From positions 893,614-907,911 of the forward strand of contig BCLD01000011.1 of assembly GCA_001600875.1 (NCBI GenBank): a DNA stretch of 14,298 nt. The letters are read 5' to 3'. This stretch comes from Solicoccozyma terricola. Lineage: Eukaryota > Basidiomycota > Tremellomycetes > Filobasidiales > Piskurozymaceae. Of this stretch, positions 1 through 8,504 are shown in pieces; position 1 is the stretch's first letter, and every line of letters begins with the position of its first letter. A program made the translations under genes and the position numbers. The notes below the pieces were generated by a model, which did no database searches, was not told the DNA's origin, and saw nothing but the letters and a program-made list of their open reading frames with translations.

Positions 1-207
1 AGGGATGGGTTTACGAGGGATGGGTTCACGAGGGATGGGTTCACGAGGGATGGGTATACTCGTGATGGGTTTACAAGGGATGGGTTTACAAGGGATGGGT
101 TCACGAGGGATGGGTTCACAAGAGATGGGTATACTCGTGATGGATATACTCGTGATGGATACTCTCGTGATGGGTATACTCGTGAGGGGTACACGCGTGA
201 TGGTCGT
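1..207 (+). repeat. 15-bp tandem repeat, about 14 units
   Basis: Direct head-to-tail units of 15 bp with consensus AGGGATGGGTTYACG run from base 1 to about 207 and continue beyond the left edge. The first eight units are TTY-type (one TAT exception); the last units are TAT/TAC-type with CGT replacing AGG. This indicates two sub-families expanded in blocks. There are no spacers and no palindromes, so it is a coding minisatellite and not a CRISPR array. Confidence 0.9.
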
Positions 208-426
208 ATGAAAAGTTCAAGAAACGTACGAGGTGTATCCACAACGGAGGATCACGACGACAACTCACAAACGGTTGACTTGAGACATGGAGGAATGCAA
301 GTTGATAGAGCTGGAGGTTCAACATCAGCACCTGCTTTATCCAACACACCGAAACAATACGCGAGACCTGTAAAAGATGATGATCTTATCATGAGAGGAG
401 TTAGGAATCTATCAGGTGAGCGTTGA
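1..426 (+). CDS. RDG[FY]T-repeat protein, C-terminal part (5' end outside window)
   Basis: Frame 1 is open from the window edge to a TGA at 424-426. Residues 1-69 are about 14 tandem pentapeptides, mostly RDGFT or RDGYT, followed by a 72-residue polar tail starting MKSSRNVRG and ending NLSGER. The frame is chosen because almost all differences between repeat units are synonymous here (R: agg/aga/cgt; T: acg/aca/act; F: ttt/ttc), as expected under protein-level selection. The family is not recognised; charged/aromatic short repeats of this kind are usually low-complexity spacers. The stop may not be the true end: a good donor (GTGAGC) begins at 416, and an acceptor after 580 would join in phase to an open stretch ending with TGA at 724-726. 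The start lies left of the window. Confidence 0.6.
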   Translation, partial: RDGFTRDGFTRDGFTRDGYTRDGFTRDGFTRDGFTRDGFTRDGYTRDGYTRDGYSRDGYTREGYTRDGRMKSSRNVRGVSTTEDHDDNSQTVDLRHGGMQVDRAGGSTSAPALSNTPKQYARPVKDDDLIMRGVRNLSGER

Positions 427-929
427 GAGGGTGGGGCGGGGTGGGGGATGGGGGTGTGTTCCTGTGTGCATGACCTGTCGAGGGAGGGAAGAGCGGGGGG
501 ATACGGAGATACGGAATGGTCGCACGACCGTTACGTGTTTGCATTGATGTTGCCCCCTTTCCGTGTTGGGGGAACGGTAGCGACCTGCCATCCAATGACG
601 ATGGACGTCGTGGGGCGGCCTTACACGTCTTCTTCGGAAGTCAAGAGGATGAAATGCGAGGAAATGGCTGCGGCGAGCGGCGAGCGGATCGTTCATCTAC
701 CCCAGAAGGCGAAGGCAAGGGATTGAGGAAAGATACAATCGATAGAGGACGGCGATGGAGACGGGACGTTGCGATTCCAGAAAAGACAAACGGCCAATCC
801 GTTACGGGTCGCGACCGACGTTGCCACCCGCTCGATTGTCGAACCGTCGCGAGTCGAGGTAGTGAACGGGCTGCACCCCCCCCCCCCCCCCCCCCCTCTT
901 TCCCCCCTCGAGCAATAGGACCAGGGTGA
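427..929. other. Unassigned stretch between two plus-strand genes
   Basis: No gene could be supported. Several frames are open for 60-130 codons on both strands, but they overlap each other and match nothing recognisable. The 581-726 stretch could be an extra 3' exon of the repeat gene on the left. The right end, with the C21 tract at 876-896, lies just upstream of the proposed start of the leucine-rich protein and may be its promoter, its 5' UTR, or an unrecognised first intron. Confidence 0.5.
876..896 (+). repeat. Homopolymer C21 tract
   Basis: Twenty-one consecutive C, followed immediately by TCTTTCC. It lies on the sense strand of the leucine-rich protein gene that starts about 35 bp downstream. 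The same TCTTTCC motif follows the much longer C tract in that gene's intron. Confidence 0.95.
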
Positions 930-1154
930 ATGCTCTTTATGGGACCGCATCACAGTGACCCATTAAAATAAAACTTTGACGATCAACAAAAGCTAATCAC
1001 TCATTTCCTTCCCAGCCGTCTGTCGCAACCTTCGAGCGAAACTCCGACCTGTATTACTCTCACGTATTCGAATCGTCTCGCAGGAGATGATGGATTGGGC
1101 TTTGAGTGGCGGTAAAGACGATGTAGCCCTTTTCAGGTGAGTCGGAAGGGGTCT

Positions 1155-1228
<74 letters not shown>

Positions 1229-2835
1229 CCCCTCTTTCCGCCAACTAAAGCCTTCTGGCCATCCCGCTGACAACTCCGCGTACCGGTCGACACAGAGACG
1301 TCCGACTCGTTCCGACCACACACATCCTATCCGCGACCTCTCAACTCGCCCTTCTCAGATTAATCGTGCCGGGCCAGCTACGCGCTCTTGCTATCTCGCT
1401 ACAACCGTACCTCCTCGCCGACAACGTCACGTTTGGTTACCATCCGGCGCAAGATCCAATGGGAGAAATTGTGGGAAGAATAGCTCAGCTCGGGATCTCG
1501 GGATTACAGTTGCGCACCAACATGCTCGGTCTGTCGAGAAGTCTGCCCCTTATCCGCAACCTCAGGGAGCTCTCCATCGAGGACGTTGGCGTGTGGGACG
1601 GCGGAGACTCGTCTACCTACCAACAACTCATCTCACCGCAACATCGAATCCTGTCCGAGATCCTACACAACTCTTCCGCCACACTCGAACGCATCATCTT
1701 TCGTCGCAAAGTCAACCCTCGCGCGAAAGATTATGGTCACGTCAACTATGGCGCCGTCCTCTTTCAGGATGGCCTCCATTTCCCTCGTCTGCGGGAGTTA
1801 CAACTTCGGCGTTGCAACGTCTCGGTACCGTCCCTCAAGAGGATGTTGGACGACCATTCCGAGCTCCAGACACTGATGTTTTACCCAGAGCACTCGATGG
1901 AACTTCCAACACTTCCCAACTCTATCCGACAGCTGTTCACCAACTCCCACCTATCAGCCACTCCCATTGCTGTCCCTAAAGACATGCAGGCACTGTGCGT
2001 GACTGCGAACGGACCGCTGCTACCAGCTCCAGAACAGGATTTCGTGCCGCCGTTGCCAAACACTTTGTCTACGCTGCACGCGCGATTGTTGCCTGGCGTA
2101 TCTGAACACCAGATCAGGCGACTTCTCGAGAACATGAAGAATCTGGTGGATATTGAACTCGTGGTGAATAAAAAGACTTTTCCACTCTCATTCATTGTGG
2201 GAAACCGCACCCGTTACGCGTTACTAAACTCTGGCCATCACTTGCTTTACTTTCCCGTTTACCGCGTCGTATGAATCCTTTTTGTCGAGCGTTTTCTTAG
2301 GTCAAGCCTCTGCCTTGGGCGGAATGTCAGTGCGAGCCGGTATCCGATGCCCTGGGCGATAGTCTGTCCTATGAGCTTGGGTGGGAGACCCATCAAAGGG
2401 CCGCAACCGCCATTCAAGTTGGCTGGCAGGACGGCGTGTCCATTGTGAGTTTGCGGAGCGAGGAATCCGGTGTCGAGCACAGATATTGACCGATCACCCT
2501 TCCCAACACCCCTATAGCGCGTGATCGCCTCCATCCTCTCCATCCACAAAGGTCTTCACACATTCACATTCAATCACGACAAGCACCTCATCCTCCGTCC
2601 TTTCCCAAACATTCAACATCACGGACGCACAGCTACAAACAAACTTATCCCGCAGTGGTGGGCGACGAATGAGGCCAGTTACGAGATCGACGTCAGGTTC
2701 CTCTTCCAACATTTGCCAACACTACGGGTAGTGCGATGGAAGGTATGCGAAAGTCAGAGGGAAGCTTGGGCGATTTGGGAGAGGGAGAGTGATGGGTTGA
2801 TGAATGCGATGTTATTAGTTGAGCAGGAGAAGTGA
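930..2835 (+). CDS. Leucine-rich (LRR-like), F-box-type hypothetical protein
   Basis: Proposed exons are 930-954, 1016-1136, 1251-2196, 2301-2444 and 2518-2835 (517 aa), all phase-compatible. Introns end at 1015 (TTCCCAG, with CTAAT upstream), 1250, 2300 and 2517. The second exon reads VCRNLRAKLRPVLLSRIRI, which resembles the end of an F-box. The large exon has repeated leucine patterns such as LRELSIEDVGVW, FPRLRELQLRRC and MKNLVDIELVV, and the last exon has HLPTLRVVRWKV. Fungal proteins of this build are usually substrate receptors of SCF ubiquitin ligases; that role is inference. The first half of an F-box was not found, so the N-terminus (start ATG at 930 versus a missing upstream exon) is uncertain. 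The third donor is also uncertain: 2164, 2197 and 2269 all keep phase, and a TACTAAAC branch-like site lies at about 2222. The gene may be partly decayed. Confidence 0.65.
1156..1225 (+). repeat. Homopolymer C70 tract inside an intron
   Basis: Seventy consecutive C lie within the intron 1137-1250 (GTGAGT...CTAAAG) of the leucine-rich protein gene, 25 nt before the acceptor. Without the tract the intron would be 44 nt, close to the others here. The tract is followed by T, C6 and TCTTTCC. Confidence 0.95.
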
Positions 2836-3020
2836 AAAGAGGGAAATCATGTAGAAGAGCTGCCCATTTTTCGTGGGGCCCGTGCTTTGCGCCGGCAGTT
2901 TTTATTCGACCTCATGACCACGAATGGTATACCCAAGCGCAACTTCAAACGATCCGAGAGGTCTTATTCGATTATACAGACTGACCCTATAGATACATGT
3001 CATCTTTCCTCGATTCCCTT
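2836..3020. other. Convergent intergenic spacer
   Basis: 185 bp between the tail of the leucine-rich protein gene (+) and the tail of the kinase gene (-). It should hold the two 3' UTRs; no separate gene or clear terminator element is visible. Confidence 0.6.
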
Positions 3021-4734
3021 TTACGCTTCTTGAGCAATCCCATCCCCACGCTCGTCGATCAGACTCTCCAAGCCACCCACCGTCATTTGTCGTACGAGCG
3101 GGTGCTCCGGTCTCATCGTAGCTGGTCGCAATACTGGATTGCATGCAGCAGCATCGGTGGGGTCCCGGATCGGTGTGTGAGGACGAGAGATGTTTGGTGT
3201 AGGTTGGGAGGGTGGATCGAGTGATAGCCACTGTGGGGTAGACGGTCAGGCCCAGAAGCCGAGGTCGACGCGAGAAGCGGCACCTACAGGAAGATCAAGA
3301 GCCTGACGTGCGGATGGTCGAGTTTGTGGATTAGGATCCATGAGTGTCAACATGAAACGTTTAGCTGGAAGCGAGAACCAGGATCAGTCGAGCCGGCCGA
3401 ATACGGGTTCAATCCTCCTCCTCACCTTCATCTGAAACACCTCGGAATGGACCTTCCTTGAAGATCGGCTGACATCGAATGGTTTCTCTGATAAGAGGGA
3501 CATACTGGTTCTCCTTCCAAGGAGACGAGGATGACAGTCTGCGTCGGGAATCATCGGGGGTTAAGGGATTTGGCGTGAAAGCAGAGGGTATCACAAGCAA
3601 CATACAGATTAAAAGCGATGACGCCGATGCCAAAGATATCAGAGTTCTTGCCGTAACCCGTACGTTGATATACCTCGGGAGCTAGGAGAATGGTTCCAGT
3701 ATGAGCACGGGCGCGCTGATTAACCTAGCGACACCCCTCACCTGCATATCCTGGTGTTCCTAGAATCTCAAAGCAGTTCTTGGGGTCCTCTTCGCCTTCG
3801 AAATCCAGGACCTGGCGACGCCATCCATCAAAGGTAAATCAGCAACCTCATTTCGTGGACGAACCCATAACCACCACCCCACCCACCTTTGCGATGCCAA
3901 AATCAATCAAAAAGAAGTCCGTAATCCCCGATTCCTTGTGCCTGTACAGGAAATTATCCGGCTTGATATCCCTATGAATCATACCGTAGTGATGTACGAA
4001 AGCGAGTGTATCGAGCATGACGCGAATGATTTGCTTTGTCGCTCGTTCTGTGAATCGACCTCGGGTGTTGAGACGTTCGAGAAGTTCTCCGCCGTCTAGA
4101 TATGGGAAGGAGAGGTAGTAGGACGAGGAGGTTTCGTACCAGCTAGGGTGGGAAGGAGAGTTGTTAGGCGGGGCGGGTAGATGATGGAAGGTTAGGGATG
4201 CTTGCTTACTCGAGGCAGTAACCTAGAGATTAAGGAAGTTGGTTAACTGACGTCATTCAGATTTGGTTACCACTGCTATGCACTCACAGACGTGATCGTG
4301 CTGTTTAATTTTGCCAAATCCTCTATAGGACAAACGGTGTCTTCCATCAGCTTGGAATTGACACACCCAGAACAAGCGGATTGCCCGAACACATACCTGT
4401 GCAGAATCTTGAAATATTCCGGATTATTCCTGACCGCTTCCTTTTTCACCACTTTCACAGCAACCACCAAACCCTCCTTCCCTTTCCTATCGCCCTTGGG
4501 AACAATCTTCTCCCCATGTTCTTCACCGGGATGCTGCGCTGCCCATTTGTCCTGCTGTGCGAACCACTCTTCGACGGTCGATGGAAATGTCTTTGGATGC
4601 CATCTTGCTAGTCGGACTTCACTGTACCCGCCTGTCCCAATCGGCGAGGAGTCGAAAAACTCGTACTCTTTACGCCGTGACTGAGAGTGAGGGTCTTTGT
4701 CCTTTGAGAAGATGGATGAGAGCATGGTAGGCAT
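3021..4734 (-). CDS. CAMK-like serine/threonine protein kinase
   Basis: Nine exons, read from high to low coordinates: 4397-4734, 4288-4322, 4210-4222, 3887-4142, 3742-3811, 3606-3681, 3426-3538, 3288-3364, 3021-3230. They sum to 1188 nt (395 aa) with all phases matching. Kinase motifs in order: glycine loop GTGGYSEV (33-40), VAVK with Lys94, HRDIKPDN (Asp187), DFG (209-211), APE (238-240), SDIFGIGV, and NPQTRPSARQALDLPWL, the usual subdomain XI ending. About 45 residues are inserted between the glycine loop and VAVK. The alpha-C glutamate is not obvious: around residues 110-116 the sequence is ILHRGFG. The 69-residue tail after PWL is Pro-rich and unassigned; another intron there cannot be excluded. 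The start is the first ATG; the upstream extension of the frame has no ATG. Residues suggest an active kinase, probably cytosolic. Substrates cannot be inferred. Confidence 0.93.
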
Positions 4735-5066
4735 GATATCGGATTGGTTATTGGTGGTGCTAAGCTTGTTGATCGAAAGTGTACCGTAGGTTGCCGATGT
4801 GCCCGTCTGCGGGTAATAAGGCGAGGAGTACCCCTGTCGTAACCCTGTCTGTACGGGACAAGTATGGTCCGGGTCAATTACCAAGCACTGGTTGCTAACA
4901 ACTGCGTTTATGGCCAGGAAGCAGGTTTGTAAGTGGTTTAACACCCAGGAACGGGCTCCATTGACCTTTTGGTAGATCGGGGAATTGAAATAACCGACGC
5001 GGGGTAACTAGGCCGGGTGGCGAATATTATTTATTATATATAGCTGGTTAGTAACCAAGTCGGGCA
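4735..5066. other. Tandem intergenic region upstream of the kinase gene
   Basis: 332 bp between the oxidase stop and the kinase start, both genes on the minus strand. The kinase frame stays open to about 4944 but contains no further ATG, so it is treated as 5' UTR or promoter. An AT-rich TATATATA core is at 5035-5042, about 300 bp from the kinase ATG and 25 bp past the oxidase stop. It is a candidate core promoter only if the kinase has a long 5' UTR. Confidence 0.45.
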
Positions 5067-7775
5067 TCAACAGCACATGTCCCTCAGCGCTTGAGGCACA
5101 TCCAGCGCAGCGATCGAGGAGGGCAGCGAGGTCAGGGTCATCAGCAGACCTATCGACATGTGCCATCCCTAGGCAGTCGAGGAATCCCAGTCAGTCATGG
5201 AGAAAAACACACACACACGAGAACGCTGCAGGGCCACGTACAATATGGCAATGCAGCGCCCATACTCCAGCTACCAGCACGGGCTGTTAGCCCACAGTCT
5301 CTCTGCATCCACCACCTTACTCACGGTTATCAGTAATTAGCCTTATCACAGCATGGCCATACGCAGGGATCACGATGGTATCACGTCTCATCGGGTTCGT
5401 CACATTCAGCGTCGAAGAATCAGCGTAGAATCCAGAGTCTCCAAGGGACATGACCCAGAATTGATGTCCTTTTTGGAGGCAATGGAAGTCGCAATCAGCG
5501 TCTCATCATTAACATCCCCACATCCCACACTCACCATGCAAATGAAAAGGATGAGTCCCGTCATCCAACGAGTTCAAGATGATATCCATGACTTCGATCC
5601 CTTCATTCACGATATTGAGCTGATCACCGATAGACGAGGATTGATTGGTAGTCGCGGTGACCTCGAAGAATGACGCTTGCCCTGGATCAAGAGGCGACCA
5701 CGATGACGAATTCATAAACATGTAATGCTGGTTATTCGCCGTATACTGCATGTCGAATGAGACGGTGTTTGATTTCGTGGGCAGTGGTGCATTTTGCTTG
5801 TCGATAGGAACGAGGGACGTATCTACGGCTAGGTCGGTCAGGTTTCCAGGGAGGTTGGGGGCAGGAGTATTGGTGGGCATGATCGAGGCCCCGATGGAGG
5901 AATAGCGAAGGACACCGAGAGTCGTGGCGTTGGTCTGAGGAGTGATGGTCTGTAGATTGTTGCACGGGGAAACGGAAAGTCATTCACTCACGTTAGGGGG
6001 ACTGTATGTCGCTTGACTCATATCAAGCTGACTACGTATCCAGTACGCGCCAGGCTGCAAATGAAGGCATATTTCCATCAGAGACGTCGACGACGCAGCC
6101 ACTCAAACCAATACCCACGGTCTGATCAAGATGTACAATCACACTCGCACGTTGAGCGACGCCAAGATTCACACCATCAACCGTGAGCGGCTCGACACTC
6201 GTCCCATCGACCTCTACAACGGTCAAGTTGTGTCCGTCAATGGAGAAACGGGTTGAAAGAAAGGTACCGGAGTTGACCAGCCTTAATCGATATGACGTCC
6301 CTGTTTCCAACGTGAGATTAAAGTAGACGGTACCAGTGTCTTCACAGTAGTTGGTCTCTGGGTAGTAGGTGCCTCCCGTGAGACTCCGTGGCGCAACTGA
6401 TCGTTTGCGCTCGGGAAGGACCATGTTGGATGCAGGGATGTATGCGCAATTGGCTTGGGATACGCCGTTGATCATACTGTACCAGAGGTCAGCTTGTGAA
6501 TTATCGGACAGCGGCCAGCATCGATGCTCACTCACCCTCCGTCGGGAACAGGTTCATCACCAGGCTGTCCATCCAGTCCAGTCCCAAGTGCAGTGAATCT
6601 CCATTGCAACGCCATTGCTTCGGTATTATACATGTCGCTGAGGAGGAGAATGGCGTCGTTGTTCGTTGGATAAGGGACTGTGGTGAGTGCAGTCTCATTC
6701 GGCGAATGGGTGATGAGCGCGCCATATAGACCGTCGGTGTACTGCTCGGAGCGATGTGCGTGCCACCAGTATGTTCCAACAGTTTGTACAGCTGGAGAGG
6801 GGGAGGGCCGTGTGTCAAATTAGTGGCGGCGGTGAGTAGCCAACCTTCGCACGGCACTCACTCCAGTTGTACATCATCGAGCCACCTGGGGGGATACCAC
6901 ACTGTGTGATCGAGTATGTACCGTCCATAAAGTTGGTGCCATTTTGGATTTGACCATGCCTGTTTCGACGACAAGGTCAGGGGATCAGTTGAACTGATCT
7001 CCAGAGTCGAGCTGGTTGTCCAACCCACCAGTGCACTGCTGTCTCGTTAGAAAGGTTGTTTTGGATGTAAACCTGGAATGGCAGGAGAATATCAGGTGAT
7101 GCAATGCATGCGCCAGCTGCAGGTGACCTACAATCACACGATCGCCCAGGTTGGCATGAATTGTAGGTCCTGGTGACAAGCCTGGCAGATACGGGGGTCA
7201 GGAAGATGATCAATTAGCAGCCCGTGAGGTCATAAACGCACTGTTCACAGCGATCATATTCTTGGTGTATCCACCGGGAGTGGCGGTAATTTCGCTGATG
7301 GCTATGAGAAGAGGAGCAGGTCAGCATCATCCGCTTGCAGACAGACTCGTCTGTCCTCACTCCAGTTGAATATCCGATCCTGCGGGGTAGCATTGATCTG
7401 GAAGCTGCTGTTGGAGAGGTAATATTGTTGTTCGTTCCATAGCTGAGAGCGATCGATGTACGTATAGTTTTGGGTCGCAGGACCATTGGTGGGGGAGGTG
7501 GCGTTGGTACTGTTTGCATTAGATGGTGGGTCGGACGAGGTGTTGTTTGTATGACTAGTATGCAGACCGACACCCAGCCCAACACCCAGAGCTATTACGA
7601 GAAGTACTGTCCCTCCTACGATGCCAACCCAGGTCGTGCGCCGGTGAAAGAGCGTTCGAGAAGGCTGATCAGACTCGCCTCGAACTCCAGCAACGTCGTA
7701 GCCTAGAACATGACTTGGAGACCCATCATGCCCGTTAGCGGATCTCGTCTTCTCGCTGGATGAGATGCCATTCAT
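5067..7775 (-). CDS. Multicopper oxidase (laccase-like), N-terminally membrane-anchored
   Basis: Twelve exons from high to low coordinates: 7361-7775, 7242-7301, 7132-7181, 7029-7072, 6862-6959, 6536-6791, 6119-6476, 5992-6054, 5535-5949, 5325-5468, 5242-5270, 5067-5168. They sum to 2034 nt, 677 aa, with every phase matching. All four copper motifs are intact: HWHG (189-192), WWHAH (231-235), HPFHLHGH (581-588) and HCHIGWHMSIGLLM (641-654). The copper-binding Cys is 642 and the axial position ten residues on is Leu652, as in many laccases. A hydrophobic segment at about 49-71 follows a 48-residue polar N-terminus, then an Asn/Ser/Thr-rich linker. This is a type II signal-anchor layout placing the enzyme outside the cell or in the lumen. 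There is no C-terminal membrane helix, so it is not a Fet3-type ferroxidase. The substrate (phenols or metals) cannot be told from sequence alone. Confidence 0.95.
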
Positions 7776-8026
7776 TCTTGGGATGACGAGATTTGCTATG
7801 GGAAGCTGGTCTCAGTTGCGTTCCAAGCGATAGATATCAGCCGACAGCAATTGCAGAATCATAATCTCCGGACTGCCATGTGAATTGAATCGTGTGGGTT
7901 GACATGCCGAAATGGATCCCGTGTATGCGCCTGAGATTCTCAGAGACTGCCGTGGATGGTTCGCTGGAAGGTTGCTCCACTCGCTCCCATTGGCAAGACA
8001 TGAGACATGGAATGAGGTCTTGGTCG

Positions 8027-8032
8027 CACGTT
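8027..8032 (+). promoter_or_regulatory. CACGTT motif (Pho4-type E-box-like site)
   Basis: First of three CACGTT hexamers in the divergent promoter; the others are at 8123-8128 (+) and 8324-8329 (-). Pho4-type bHLH factors bind CACGTG and CACGTT in fungi. The neighbouring gene encodes an acid phosphatase, a classical phosphate-starvation target. Regulation by Pho4 is inference. Confidence 0.4.
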
Positions 8033-8414
8033 CCTTGCGCGTTCGAGGTTACGTTGCCGACCCTCCACTTTGCCACCCATGCGAGCACCATCATCGGCGA
8101 TAAGTTATATCGACATCTCGTACACGTTCGTCTCGATCTCTCTCCGTCGAATGACACCGACATATCACTCCCTCCACAGCGACGCAGTAGCCACGACCTC
8201 ACGAGCTGCACCCATCCAATCACATCGCTCTCTTAACATCCCGCGGCCGCTCCAGGAATAGGCACGCTGCTGTTCCATACCATGGTCCAAACGACCTCGT
8301 CCTCTTCGGCATAGAGCATATCGAACGTGGTGATGGTGGTAGCGTTCTCAAGTAACGGATTCAACGCCGTCTACTTGCAGCATCTTACCGTACCAGAGGT
8401 AGTTCTGATTGGGA

Positions 8415-8420
8415 TATATA
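8415..8420 (+). promoter_or_regulatory. TATA box of the acid phosphatase gene
   Basis: TATATA on the plus strand, 85-90 bp upstream of the ATG at 8505. This is an ordinary distance for a fungal core promoter. Confidence 0.6.
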
Positions 8421-8504
8421 GTGCAAAGACGGTGGCATCCGACTCTCAGCTTTTCCCACAAGCTCGACCTCCCTACTCCGAAGTGAACCACCGCCTCGAT
8501 CAAA

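Larger units (their letters stand above)
7776..8504. promoter_or_regulatory. Divergent promoter region of oxidase and phosphatase genes
   Basis: 729 bp separate the two ATGs. It contains a TATA box (8415-8420) serving the phosphatase, three CACGTT hexamers (8027-8032 and 8123-8128 on +, 8324-8329 on -) and a GATAAG (8099-8104). The minus strand also carries open, protein-like stretches, notably one frame open from about 8371 to 7837 apart from a single TAA near 8240. They suggest a relic or an unrecognised gene within the region. No known family was recognised. Confidence 0.55.

Noticed and set aside
1..207. CRISPR-like array
   Set aside because: Units are contiguous with no spacers, and the host is clearly eukaryotic.
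993..1979. ORFs with long polyglycine (minus) or polyproline (plus) runs across the C70 tract
   Set aside because: The runs are translations of the homopolymer. The leucine-rich protein frame, spliced around the tract, explains the flanks better.
2902..3231. Separate minus-strand gene of 109 codons
   Set aside because: It overlaps the last kinase exon in another frame and has no family features.
3246..3248. TGA as the kinase stop codon
   Set aside because: It falls in a 57-nt intron (3231-3287, GTAGGT...CCCACAG). Removing the intron gives ALDLPWL, the standard end of a kinase domain.
4735..4944. 70-residue N-terminal extension of the kinase
   Set aside because: The frame is open but begins at GTG and has no ATG before 4734.
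5205..5220. Short CA microsatellite
   Set aside because: Only a few dinucleotides, lying inside an oxidase intron; not notable.
5067..7775. Fet3-type iron oxidase
   Set aside because: There is no C-terminal membrane helix, and the helix is N-terminal instead.
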